Assembly (NCBI GenBank): GCA_031283785.1
Contig: JAITBC010000187.1
Location: 1 to 28,976, forward strand
Reading direction: 5' to 3'
Length of the DNA stretch: 28,976 nt
Source: Tannerella sp.
Lineage (GTDB): Bacteria; Bacteroidota; Bacteroidia; Bacteroidales; Tannerellaceae
Positions 16,363-25,667 of the stretch are shown one piece after another. The notes below the pieces were generated by a model. It searched no databases. It saw only the letters and a list, made by a program, of their open reading frames with translations, and was not told where the DNA came from. Each line of letters starts with the position of its first letter. The stretch's first letter is position 1. A program made the position numbers and the translations under genes.

Positions 16363-18438
16363 TTATTCCCATCCGGGATTTTGCACAAGATTCTTGTTCT
16401 TGAGGAGGTTTCCCTGTCGCAATGGCCAGAGATAGTCTTTTTGTTCAAATTTCGGACGGTACAGTTCCTGTACCCTGTTAAATTCTTCTGTTGTGGCGCC
16501 TAATATGTTCAGTCCTCGGACAGGCCTGTTAAGATAGATTTCCGACCATTTCCAGCGACGCAGATCCCAGAAGCGGGAGCCTTCGAAGGCCAATTCGATC
16601 AGGCGTTCGCGGCGTATGATATCCCTCATTCCTTCCTTCGTTTGCGGTTTATCGCGAAATGCAGGGGCAGCATGGTCTCTCCACGACTCCTCAACACCTT
16701 TTAGGCCCGACCGTTTCCTTACGGCGTCAACATAGTCATACACCTCGCCGGGAGGGCGACCGCCATCCGGGACGGTTTCGTTGAGCGCTTCGGCATAAAG
16801 CAGGTAAAGGTCGGCAAGCCGTATCACCGGATACGAATAACGGTTGTAAGTAGGTCCCGTAGCTGTCTCCGTCATGGAAGTGAAGATGTTGATCATTTTT
16901 CGCTGGAGGTATCCGGTAGCAGAATGGCGGTCGTAAATAAAACCGCCGAGAGTGCCGTATTTGAAAAGGGTAGGTTTCAGGTCTGTGTCCGTAAAACTGC
17001 CGTTGGCATAATATAAGCTTCCGTCGAAAGTGATTGCTCCATAGAAACGCGGTTCGCGGTTGAAATGCAGGTTGAGCGTTTCAAAACCCGGCTGGATATA
17101 GTATTTGTGCGCTTCGTCGCCTGCACTTACGCCATAGCGGTCGATGTCTGCCCAGTCGGCATCCTCATCAATAGGAATACCGTTTTTACTGTGGAACTGT
17201 TCCACAATGTGCAGCGGTGGGGCATAACACATCAGGAGGGTAATGGATTTATTTGTCTCCGTGAATGGCGGAAAACTCATCCGTTGGATAAGGTCCGGGT
17301 TGTCGCGGGGAAGTTGCCCCCAGATAATTTCGGGGTTCCAGTTTTCGGTGGCTGCACCGCGAGACTGCATCGCATCGACGGTAGGCCGGTGTACACGTCC
17401 GCCCGAAACGATGTCCGATTCGTTGAAGTCAAACAAACGATGATCTGCGGTGTCGGCATATTCAATCGCTTGGCGAACGGCAACGGCAGCCCTTTGCCAT
17501 TTAGCGGGGTCAGGAGTTATACCGGTCGAGAACAGGCTGACGCCCCGGTTGTCAACGAGGTTGTGTTCTGCATAATATGAGTTTCCGTTGAACAGGGGGC
17601 TGGCCGCAAGGACGAGCGTTTGCGCCTTTACTGCTGCCGCCACAGCTTTGGTAGGGCGTCCAAGATCGGATATAAAATTGGGAACTGCGTGAGGAAGACC
17701 TTCGGCAGCCTCGTCAAGTAAGTTGACAATATAATTTACTACGCTATCCACCGGTTGCCGGTACACCTGCACCTCCTCCGGTCCCGCGCTGACAGGCAGA
17801 TTTTTGTCGACGACAGGGATCGGCCCATAGCAACGGAACAACCAAAAATGATAAAACGCTTTCAGGAACTTGGCTTCGGCAATCCACCAGTCGCGCTCAT
17901 CAACAGACAGGTCGCCGGGGATATAGATATTTTCCAGGAAGATGTTGACGTCGCGGATAGCAGTGAACATTGCCGTACCTCCACGCAGATCGCCATCCTG
18001 CTTGCTTGCCCAGTAATCGCCCAAAGGCTGACTGACGCTCTGCTCGCCTTTGGCTATACGCCAGAAACGGGTATTAAGCACGTCGGTATTGACCTCGTCA
18101 AAGAGCCACGCTTCGTCGCCGGCCAGCAAGGACGGCCAATGGTTAGGTGAAAAATGGGGCAGGAACGAAAAACATCCGTAAAGATAACTCTCGGCATGAT
18201 TACGATCGACAAAAGCGTGGTCAACGGTAGCAATATTATCCGGTACCACATCCAAATAATTACATGAAGGCGGCACAATAAGCCCTGATAATAACACCAT
18301 TATAAATATCCGGCTTTTTACAGTCCGGACAAATTCTCTGTTTTTACATATTTGCGTATGCCGAATGTCGTATGCCGATTGTTCGGAATGTTCCCGTCCG
18401 GCATTGAGATGATGCATCATATTTACTATATTTTTCAT
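16363..18438 (-). CDS. susD-like: SusD/RagB-family glycan-binding lipoprotein
   Basis: This 691-residue protein is the surface lipoprotein lid of the SusCD importer. The leader ends PPSC (Cys59), followed by NYLDVVPDN, the usual start of mature SusD. Family landmarks follow: AEAKFLKAFYHFWLFRCYGPIPVV, the GRPTKAVAAAVKAQTLVLAASPLFNG helical region, YPVIRLADLYLLYAEALNE, and RRERLIELAFEGSRFWDLRRWK near the C-terminus, ending NPGWE. It lies 29 bp after SusC. It is larger than most SusD proteins, and about 40 hydrophilic residues precede the hydrophobic leader. No GTG, TTG or ATG gives a shorter credible leader. A 14-bp tandem duplication at 18355-18382 falls in this stretch and may have altered the N-terminus. 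The mature part is convincing. Confidence 0.93.
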   Translation of the reverse strand: MKNIVNMMHHLNAGREHSEQSAYDIRHTQICKNREFVRTVKSRIFIMVLLSGLIVPPSCNYLDVVPDNIATVDHAFVDRNHAESYLYGCFSFLPHFSPNHWPSLLAGDEAWLFDEVNTDVLNTRFWRIAKGEQSVSQPLGDYWASKQDGDLRGGTAMFTAIRDVNIFLENIYIPGDLSVDERDWWIAEAKFLKAFYHFWLFRCYGPIPVVDKNLPVSAGPEEVQVYRQPVDSVVNYIVNLLDEAAEGLPHAVPNFISDLGRPTKAVAAAVKAQTLVLAASPLFNGNSYYAEHNLVDNRGVSLFSTGITPDPAKWQRAAVAVRQAIEYADTADHRLFDFNESDIVSGGRVHRPTVDAMQSRGAATENWNPEIIWGQLPRDNPDLIQRMSFPPFTETNKSITLLMCYAPPLHIVEQFHSKNGIPIDEDADWADIDRYGVSAGDEAHKYYIQPGFETLNLHFNREPRFYGAITFDGSLYYANGSFTDTDLKPTLFKYGTLGGFIYDRHSATGYLQRKMINIFTSMTETATGPTYNRYSYPVIRLADLYLLYAEALNETVPDGGRPPGEVYDYVDAVRKRSGLKGVEESWRDHAAPAFRDKPQTKEGMRDIIRRERLIELAFEGSRFWDLRRWKWSEIYLNRPVRGLNILGATTEEFNRVQELYRPKFEQKDYLWPLRQGNLLKNKNLVQNPGWE
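18355..18382. repeat. 14-bp tandem duplication inside the SusD leader
   Basis: The unit cgtatgccgaatgt (18355-18368) is followed directly by cgtatgccgattgt (18369-18382), 13 of 14 bases alike. The unit length is not a multiple of three, so gain or loss of one copy shifts the frame of the region before the SusD signal core. Confidence 0.6.
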
Positions 18439-18467
18439 AATTATTTCATTCGTTTTAAAAAGATGAT

Positions 18468-21400
18468 TTAAAAAGATGCGCTTACGCCGAAATTGATAAC
18501 CCGTTGCAAAGGATAGCCCAATCCGTTACCTCCCATTTCCACGTCCCATAGTTTGAATTTTGAAAAGAGATACAGATTAGTGCCGTTGGCATAGATTCGA
18601 AGGTTATCTATTTTCAACTGCTTTGCGAATTTTTGCGAGATAGAGTATCCGAATTCCACGCTTTTCAGGCGCAGGAAACGTCCGTCCCTCATAAACCAGG
18701 TGTTGTATTTTCCATTATCCGGATCAACTTCGTTGTTAGCTATGTGATATGCCGAAAGTCTCGGCCACTCGGCATATGGATTCTGATTAGCCTCCGACCA
18801 GTGGTTATCGGCAATGAACTGCGCAAGCCCCGTCTCGATAGCCGTTTCCTTTCCGGTTCCGTCGCTCCGTTCATTATCAATGAAATCAAGGATAAAGGGC
18901 GACATGGCGCGGGAATTAATCCAGAATGAAGACCGTCCTGATCCTTGAAAAAAGAACGACAAATCAAAATTGGCGTATCCGGCAGAGAATCCAAAGCCGT
19001 AATTGAGTTCGGGCGTAGTAGGATACCCGATTGGCGCTAAGTCGTTTTCATTGATGTAGCCATCGCCATCCTGATCGATGTACTTGATGTCGCCGGCCCT
19101 GTGTTCGCCGAAATCCTGCCGGGGCGAATTTTCGACCTCCTCATCGTCAAGAAAAAGACGCTCGGCAACATATCCCCATTTTTGGGATATAGGCCAACCT
19201 TTCCTTGACCGCCACGGCATTCCCGCCAATGTATAGTCCGCTTCTTCGTAGAAGTCAAAAACGGAACGCGCCCAAGTGAAGTTTCCCCGTCCGGTGATCC
19301 ACGCCTTGCTCCCGATAGCCTGGTTATAATCCACAGAGATGTCCACGCCTTTACCATTGGCTTTGCCTACATTTACTTGCGGCGTACTCCACAGCCCCAG
19401 CGATCCGGGCACATCGGCGCGCGGCTGCAGGATGTTGACACGGCGTTCCCGATAGATATCGGTCAGGATTTCCACTTTCCCATTAAGCAACCCGATCTCA
19501 ATACCAATGTTACTTTTATAGGCAATTTCCCAACCTATCATTGAATTTGGATAGTTTTCTATCTTGACGCCATTTTTAGTTTTTGGGGAACGGGGATTAT
19601 AGCCGGTAGGGTAACTGCCTCCGCCGTTAAGGTCAACTAAGGAAATATAGAAAAATCGTTCGTCGCCGATTTCATCATTTCCCACAAGACCGTATGTCCC
19701 CTTAAGTCTCAGTTTGTTAATGTATCGATTCAGTCCCGCTGTTTCCCAAAACAATTCTTTAGACACGTTCCATCCCAGTCCGAAGGACGGGAAAAATCCC
19801 CAGCGGTGTCCCTTGTCAAACTTCTCGGAGCCGTTGTAACCAAAGTTAAATTCCCCATAGTAACGTTCGTCGTATCCGTAAGTAAAGCGTCCGGAAATGC
19901 CTATGTTTCTTTTCGGAAGCGACTCGGCAAGCGTTGACGCATTGGTTGTAATTGAATTACGTATAATAGCCACGATAGTTCCGCTTACATCGTGTCGCCC
20001 GAATTTACGAAGGTAATTTACGGCTCCTTCGCCATAGAACGAACCGGATACCGTCACACTCTTATCGCTGCCAGGATTATAACTCAACGCTTCATCACCG
20101 TAAAAGTCGCCTTCGGAATTGAGTTCCCTAAGGAAATACTCGTTATTTCCGTGGTCATATTTGATAACATGATAATAATACGGGCTATAAGAGCGGATCA
20201 GACTAAAAGACGAGTTCCTGACCGTGTTACCCAGCGCCCGTAGCGACAAGCCTTCAATCAGATTGTTAAGATTCTGCTTCAGTTCAAACTGTGCAAGGAT
20301 AACCGTATTGCTTTCCTGCCGGTAACCTTTCACCATATCGGCATAGGGATTCAGGTATTTGCCGAGGTTGGTGCCGCCAAACAGGATATGATCGGCATGG
20401 GCATAATTTTTGTCCGGTTCGTAGTAGGCGGGGAAGCGGACCGGGCTTACCTGTAGCATCCGCTTATACATGGCGCTTCCTCCGCTTATAGGCCCGTTGT
20501 AATCGTCAAATGTACCATGCAGGCGAATGACGGCTTCCGTAGTTGGCGTCAGGTTGATATTGATATTGGAACGGACAAGGTATTTCTTCAGGTCAATGTT
20601 ATTATTAAAGCTGTTTCGCCTGTCCACTTTCAAAATCCCGTTGTCCTGTGTAAATGACGCTGCGATATAGTATCGCGCCACCGTTCCGCCGCCTGATATA
20701 TTGAGGTTTGCCCTCTGGTTGGACGTCATTTTTTTTGTAAGCATGTCCATCCAGTCTACCGCAGGGAAGACATAAGGGTTGGAGGCTGCAATTGTATTCT
20801 CAATCTGATAATTGGAATAGGGTTGTTCGGCAAGCGGGTTACGTGTCCTGACAGCTTCGTTATACAGGCGCATGTAGGTGATGGGGTCTGCCATTTTGAT
20901 TGTCATGGTAGGCTCCGAAAGCGAGTTTTCCAGTCTGACGGAGACCTTCACCTTGCCTTCCCGTCCCTCTTTGGTTGATACCAGGATCACCCCGTTGGCG
21001 CCACGCGCGCCATACATGGCGGTAGCAGTAGCGTCTTTCAATATGGAAAAACTCTGGATATCGTCAGGGTGCAACCTCGACAGATCATTCGTAGTAACTT
21101 CCACATTGTCTATCAATATTAACGGATCCACCTTACCCGTTCCAAACGTGGTGATACCACGGATAAAAAATTGGGCATTATCCTGTCCCGGCTCGCCGCT
21201 GGTCTGATAGGAGATTATGCCTGCTATGCGTCCGGAAAAAGCCGTGGTCAGATTGCTTGACGGCACATGCAAATCTTTCACGTTCACCGTCTGGATAGAG
21301 GAAATCACACTTTCTTTTTTCTGTCTGCCGAAACCGACAACCGTCACTTCTTCCAGTTCATTCATTTGCGGACGCAATTTGATATACACCTCCGAGGATT

Positions 21401-21701
21401 CCATCGCTACTACAGAAAAAGTCTGATATCCGATATATGAAATATCCAGGACGCTTCCTTCCGGAACATCAATACTGAATGAACCGTCCACATCGGACAA
21501 CACCCCTCTGGGCGATCCTTTCACGGCAATGGTGACGCCCGGCAACGGGTCGTCGTTCTCATCAACAATTTTCCCTCTGATGGCGACGGGAGTTGTTTGT
21601 AAAAGGGCTGTTTCGGCCTCTATATGACCGATTATTAAAGATAACCCCAAAAAAAGTACTGTCAGTACTGCTCTTCTAAAAAAATATACATACCTTTGCA
21701 T
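18468..21701 (-). CDS. susC-like: SusC/RagA-family TonB-dependent receptor
   Basis: This 1077-residue outer-membrane importer carries a signal peptide (hydrophobic core about 11-27, cleavage near 30), a carboxypeptidase-regulatory-like domain (about 40-115; GKIVDENDDPLPGVTI, LSDVDGSFSI, SYIGYQTF), a TonB-box-like segment (EEVTVVGFG, 117-125), a plug domain (about 130-245; FIRGITTFG, ILKDATATAMYGARGANGV) and a long beta-barrel ending in an aromatic residue (VSASF). An EF-hand-like loop (DQDGDGYINENDLAP) near residue 880 is typical of the family. No STN domain is present, so control by an anti-sigma contact is not expected from this protein. It pairs with the SusD gene 29 bp downstream. Length and ends are normal. 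The imported glycan is presumably sulfated, judged from the neighbours. Confidence 0.95.
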   Translation of the reverse strand: MQRYVYFFRRAVLTVLFLGLSLIIGHIEAETALLQTTPVAIRGKIVDENDDPLPGVTIAVKGSPRGVLSDVDGSFSIDVPEGSVLDISYIGYQTFSVVAMESSEVYIKLRPQMNELEEVTVVGFGRQKKESVISSIQTVNVKDLHVPSSNLTTAFSGRIAGIISYQTSGEPGQDNAQFFIRGITTFGTGKVDPLILIDNVEVTTNDLSRLHPDDIQSFSILKDATATAMYGARGANGVILVSTKEGREGKVKVSVRLENSLSEPTMTIKMADPITYMRLYNEAVRTRNPLAEQPYSNYQIENTIAASNPYVFPAVDWMDMLTKKMTSNQRANLNISGGGTVARYYIAASFTQDNGILKVDRRNSFNNNIDLKKYLVRSNININLTPTTEAVIRLHGTFDDYNGPISGGSAMYKRMLQVSPVRFPAYYEPDKNYAHADHILFGGTNLGKYLNPYADMVKGYRQESNTVILAQFELKQNLNNLIEGLSLRALGNTVRNSSFSLIRSYSPYYYHVIKYDHGNNEYFLRELNSEGDFYGDEALSYNPGSDKSVTVSGSFYGEGAVNYLRKFGRHDVSGTIVAIIRNSITTNASTLAESLPKRNIGISGRFTYGYDERYYGEFNFGYNGSEKFDKGHRWGFFPSFGLGWNVSKELFWETAGLNRYINKLRLKGTYGLVGNDEIGDERFFYISLVDLNGGGSYPTGYNPRSPKTKNGVKIENYPNSMIGWEIAYKSNIGIEIGLLNGKVEILTDIYRERRVNILQPRADVPGSLGLWSTPQVNVGKANGKGVDISVDYNQAIGSKAWITGRGNFTWARSVFDFYEEADYTLAGMPWRSRKGWPISQKWGYVAERLFLDDEEVENSPRQDFGEHRAGDIKYIDQDGDGYINENDLAPIGYPTTPELNYGFGFSAGYANFDLSFFFQGSGRSSFWINSRAMSPFILDFIDNERSDGTGKETAIETGLAQFIADNHWSEANQNPYAEWPRLSAYHIANNEVDPDNGKYNTWFMRDGRFLRLKSVEFGYSISQKFAKQLKIDNLRIYANGTNLYLFSKFKLWDVEMGGNGLGYPLQRVINFGVSASF

Positions 21702-21867
21702 TGGCTATAAATTAATTATCTATATGTTAACACACTCTTATTTTTAATTGTTTATTGCCTCCGGCCGGAAGTGTTCCCTTCATTTCCGGCTTTCGGTTTT
21801 TTATTCTATATCCTTATTCCTCTCCGATACTTGAAAATAACCTGTCGAAACAGCGTTTTTAACCGTA
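21702..21867. other. Largest gap in the sulfatase/Sus locus; weak hairpin only
   Basis: This 166-bp gap lies between the fourth sulfatase and SusC. It holds a 7-bp inverted repeat (gccggaa, 21764-21770, with ttccggc, 21784-21790) with no T-run on the coding strand. No TAnnTTTG box was found on the minus strand upstream of SusC. An internal promoter or mRNA-processing site is possible but not shown. Confidence 0.4.
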
Positions 21868-24189
21868 TCACATCCCTATATTTTCCGGTAAATCATCACT
21901 ATACAATTTGGTATAATGAATTTTTACCTTTTTGAGTTTTCCTGTAAACGGGAAAGGTGATGCGTATTTGTCGGATACGGGATGGTTCAAATCCTTGCCT
22001 GCATCCGTGCCGTCAAATCCGCTTATGCCGGTGATACGGGCATCGCCTGCGCTAAAATTCCTGGTTCCAACTTCTTTATCGTTGATAAACAAGCGTTCCT
22101 GTCCGCCGGAAGGCCCGTTAATTTCGTAATCAAAACGGAAAGACACCTCACCTGTGGGGATTTCTTCAGTTGCAATAATGTAATTAACAACATCTTTATT
22201 TTTATGTGCCAAATACAGCTTTTCATCTTTAATGAAAAGGCTGACACCATTATAATCGCCTCCAACGGCAAACAAAACGCCATCTTCCTTCCCTGTAACA
22301 ATTTCCGTAAAGGCTGTTACAATGAACGATTTCCGTTCATAGAGCGGACTGTTGACGCCCCATAAATGGTCAACGCCGGGATACAGGACGATATCCGGAG
22401 TATTACCATAGATCGTGCGTCCCTCCGGCATTCTGGCCACAGAAAAATCTTTCAGCGGATAAATATTATATTTTTTTGCTTCCCGATCAAACACGTCTTG
22501 CAATTCTTTCAATTTTTCGGGATATCTCTCTGCCAGATTTATACGTTCGTTGAAATCTTCGTTGAGATTGTACAGTTCCCACACATCTTCTTCAGGAGGA
22601 TTGCCTTGTATATGAGGCGCCGTCGCCTTCCATCCGTCTTTATAAATCGCTCTGCCGCTTGCAATTTCAAAATACTGTACAAGATGTTTCGACGGAGCAT
22701 CAGGTTGTTCGAACGAATGGGCAACGCTTACGCCTTCAACAGGTTGTTGACGATAACCGTTGATAACTTCACGCGGCTGAATCCCCAGAATATCAAGCGT
22801 AGTCGGTAAAATATCCGTCACATGTCCGTACTGATGCCGAATACCGCCCTTATCTTTTATTCCGTTCGGATAATGGATAATTACCGGATTACGTGTGCCT
22901 CCTTCCGAATTGGCATTGGCTTTATACCAGCGGAACGGCGTATTAGCAGCCTGCGCCCAGCCTACCGGATAATCCATTCGCGTTTTATCGGAGCCGAGAT
23001 TATCAGCCTGTAATACGGCTTCAATTTTAGCATCTTTGTCTAACCTGTTAACGGCAGGATTTATATTGCCTGTTTGTCCGCCTCCACGACTGGCGCCGTT
23101 GTCTCCAAGTATCACAATAAATACCGTATTGTCAAGTAAATCAACATTATCCAGATAATCGACGATGCGTCCTATCTCATAGTCCGTATATGAATAAAAT
23201 CCGGCGTAAGTTTCCATAAATCTTACCATTGCTTTTTGTTCCTTAGGGGAAAGTGAACGCCATGGTTTTACGTCGGTATTATGTTCCGGTAGCGTTGCTT
23301 TTGAAGGGATAATACCCATTTCTTTCTGCCGTTTTATTACTTTTTCCCGATAAACATCCCATCCTTCATCGAACTTCCCTTTATATTTGTCAATCCATTC
23401 CTTAGCGACCTGATGCGGGGAATGGGTAGCGCCGGTAGCCAGATAAAGGAAGAACGGTTTTGCAGGATTCCCCGACTTCTGGTTGGCGATATATTTGATG
23501 GCTTTATCTGCCAGCAACTCATTAAGATGTTTATCGCCTGCCGTCTGCGGTTGCTTCGTTTGGTCTTCCCATAATTCCGGGTGCCACTGGTCGGTTGCAC
23601 CGGTAAGAAATCCGAAATAATTGTCAAATCCCCGGCCGGTAGGCCACCGGTTAAAAGGCCCTGCGGGGCCATTGTCAACCACAGGCGCCACATGCCACTT
23701 TCCAAGTGCAAAAGTATTATAACCGTTATCTCGCAGTATTTCGGCCACAGTCGCTTTCTCAAACGGCATGTACGTATCGTAACCCGGAAAATCAATTGCC
23801 GCCGGAGTCAGAAGCCCAATATGCGCCGAATGATGATTCCGTCCTGTCAGCAAGGCAGCGCGCGTAGGCGACGATATTCCCGTCGTATGAAAATTAGTGA
23901 ACCGTAATCCGTTATCGGCCAATCGTTTGATATTCGGCGTTTCTATCAATCCGCCGAAAGGCGTTGTTGCACCGAATCCAGCATCATCGATCAGTATCCA
24001 TACCACATTTGGAGATCCGGCGACAGCTTTCGGGTTATATTCGATTTTTGCAGGAATAGATTCTTCCAATGTTTTACCGGTTTTACCGGTAAAAGACTGT
24101 TGCGGGCTGTATTGCGCTACGGATGCGCCGCTTACCAGCAGAGCGGATGATAAAAATCCAATATTTGCGGATGTTAATTTTCTTTCCAT
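21868..24189 (-). CDS. PAS-like S1 sulfatase with extra C-terminal beta domain
   Basis: This 773-residue secreted sulfatase has a leader ending near VAQ (26), metal-site Asp residues in ILIDDAG (65-71), Ser106 at the formylglycine position in SSPTR followed by AALLTGRNHH, GKWH (163-166) and LGDNGAS (about 355). Overall it resembles the Pseudomonas aeruginosa arylsulfatase (PAS/AtsA) group, with PFGG and TGRNHHS segments; assignment to S1_4 is inference. About 170 residues follow the catalytic fold (about 600-773; FDYEINGPSGGQ, RLFINDKEVG, FTGKLKKVKIHY) and look like a concanavalin-type beta-sandwich. The paralogue at 27145-28968 lacks this part. It may bind the glycan or shape the active-site pocket. 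The gap to the preceding gene is 14 bp. Confidence 0.92.
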   Translation of the reverse strand: MERKLTSANIGFLSSALLVSGASVAQYSPQQSFTGKTGKTLEESIPAKIEYNPKAVAGSPNVVWILIDDAGFGATTPFGGLIETPNIKRLADNGLRFTNFHTTGISSPTRAALLTGRNHHSAHIGLLTPAAIDFPGYDTYMPFEKATVAEILRDNGYNTFALGKWHVAPVVDNGPAGPFNRWPTGRGFDNYFGFLTGATDQWHPELWEDQTKQPQTAGDKHLNELLADKAIKYIANQKSGNPAKPFFLYLATGATHSPHQVAKEWIDKYKGKFDEGWDVYREKVIKRQKEMGIIPSKATLPEHNTDVKPWRSLSPKEQKAMVRFMETYAGFYSYTDYEIGRIVDYLDNVDLLDNTVFIVILGDNGASRGGGQTGNINPAVNRLDKDAKIEAVLQADNLGSDKTRMDYPVGWAQAANTPFRWYKANANSEGGTRNPVIIHYPNGIKDKGGIRHQYGHVTDILPTTLDILGIQPREVINGYRQQPVEGVSVAHSFEQPDAPSKHLVQYFEIASGRAIYKDGWKATAPHIQGNPPEEDVWELYNLNEDFNERINLAERYPEKLKELQDVFDREAKKYNIYPLKDFSVARMPEGRTIYGNTPDIVLYPGVDHLWGVNSPLYERKSFIVTAFTEIVTGKEDGVLFAVGGDYNGVSLFIKDEKLYLAHKNKDVVNYIIATEEIPTGEVSFRFDYEINGPSGGQERLFINDKEVGTRNFSAGDARITGISGFDGTDAGKDLNHPVSDKYASPFPFTGKLKKVKIHYTKLYSDDLPENIGM

Positions 24190-24203
24190 AAGTCACGTTT
24201 ATT

Positions 24204-25637
24204 TTATTTTTTGGTTTGAACGTTATTCGAGGGGAACCGTTTACGCAATAATTCCGACAGCGCCTTCACCTCTTTTTTGTATTCGGGACGAGCCGCCAGA
24301 TTGACGTATTCATTGGGGTCTTTCCGGTGATCGTACAGTTCCACGCCCGCACGCCCTTCGTCCCATTCGGTATACCGCCGGTCTTCGGTACGTACACTTC
24401 GCCCCATGATTACACCCTGTCCCTGATTCCGCCTTGCTACCTGCGTATAGGCAGGATGCGTCCATTGGGCGGTGGGGTTTTTCAACAGCGGCGACAAGTC
24501 GTTGCCGTCCTGCCGGTTCGGCAAAGGCAAGTTGTTTAACGCCGCCAGTGTAGGATAAATATCCAGCAGTTCGACCGTACGCTTGCTCGTTTTTCCTTTT
24601 ACGCCGCCCGGCACGGAGATAATGAACGGCACGCGCGCCGATTTCTCAAAAAGGCTCTGCTTCATCCACTGTCCGTGCTCTCCCAGATTATAGCCGTGAT
24701 CGCTCCACAGGACGACAATAGTCCTGTCCGTAAGATTCAGTCTGTCCAGAGCTTCCAGCACGCGCCCCACTTGAGCATCCATGAACGATACGGCGGCATA
24801 ATAAGCGCGTTTGGCTTCGCGCAGTTTATCATCGGGCAATCCCCAGTTCGCCGGTTGTGTAAACAACGCGGCTTCGGGAATATCGTCCCAGTCGTTTTCG
24901 ACCACAGGCGCTAACGGAACTGTTTCCAGCGGATACAGATCAAAATATTTGCGCGGCGCAATGTACGGCGTATGCGGACGATAGAAACCGACAGCCAGGA
25001 AGAACGGCTCGTCCTTATGCTCTTCCAGCAGTTTGATAGCCTCCGTCGCCACAATTCCATCCGTTTGTTCCTCATCCTCGCCGTCGGCTATAAGATAGGA
25101 CAGGGAACTGCCCAGCCCGCGTTGAGGCGTATGATTGACGATTCGCGACTCTTCCGTTTTATCGCGTCCGATCGGGTTCACCACCTTATCCCATGATACG
25201 GAATCATCCAGTCCGCTGGTGCCGATCTGTCCCGGCACGCCGTAATGAAATATTTTCCCCACGCGGGTAACGCTATAACCGTGCTGTCGGTAGAGTTGCG
25301 GCAGGGTGACGATCTCCGGAATGATTGTCCTGAAATGCGTTTGCAATTCATAGATATGCGTTTTGTCGGGTGTATATCCCGTCAAAAGCGACGAACGGCT
25401 GGGGCTGCTCAGCGGGAACTGGCAATACGCACGGTTGAAGAGTACGCCTCGCGACGCCAGACGGTCGATATTAGGCGACTTCACAATCGGCGAGCCGTAA
25501 CAGCCCAAATCATTATTCAGGTCGTCGACAGCGATGAATAAAACATTTAACTTTTTATTGTCCTGCGCCTGCGCAGGTATCATAACCGACGCCGCAAGCC
25601 CTAAAATCGTAGCGGAATGTAATTTCTTTTTTTGCAT
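24204..25637 (-). CDS. Iduronate-2-sulfatase-like S1 sulfatase
   Basis: This 477-residue protein has a signal peptide ending AQA (24-25), VDDLNNDLGCYG (38-48), Ser77 at the formylglycine position in SSPSR followed by SSLLTG, VGKIFHYG (126-133), GFYRPHTPYIAP and LWSDHGYNLGEHGQW. The N-terminal segment NRAYCQ and the GKIFH and DHGxxLGEH segments are those of the iduronate-2-sulfatase branch (S1_7 by inference). The same branch also contains Bacteroides enzymes acting on 2-O-sulfated uronic acids. Whether this one does so cannot be told from the sequence. It sits third in the locus with short gaps on both sides, so coexpression is expected. Confidence 0.92.
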   Translation of the reverse strand: MQKKKLHSATILGLAASVMIPAQAQDNKKLNVLFIAVDDLNNDLGCYGSPIVKSPNIDRLASRGVLFNRAYCQFPLSSPSRSSLLTGYTPDKTHIYELQTHFRTIIPEIVTLPQLYRQHGYSVTRVGKIFHYGVPGQIGTSGLDDSVSWDKVVNPIGRDKTEESRIVNHTPQRGLGSSLSYLIADGEDEEQTDGIVATEAIKLLEEHKDEPFFLAVGFYRPHTPYIAPRKYFDLYPLETVPLAPVVENDWDDIPEAALFTQPANWGLPDDKLREAKRAYYAAVSFMDAQVGRVLEALDRLNLTDRTIVVLWSDHGYNLGEHGQWMKQSLFEKSARVPFIISVPGGVKGKTSKRTVELLDIYPTLAALNNLPLPNRQDGNDLSPLLKNPTAQWTHPAYTQVARRNQGQGVIMGRSVRTEDRRYTEWDEGRAGVELYDHRKDPNEYVNLAARPEYKKEVKALSELLRKRFPSNNVQTKK

Positions 25638-25667
25638 ATCTTTTTATTTTTCGTTATCATTCATTTT

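Noticed and set aside
21691..21698. TACCTTTG on the plus strand as a promoter
   Set aside because: It matches the -7 box but has no -33 TTTG and points away from SusC into the opposite direction with no plus-strand gene downstream.
21764..21790. Inverted repeat as a terminator after the fourth sulfatase
   Set aside because: The stem is only 7 bp with a 13-nt loop and no T-run follows on the coding strand.
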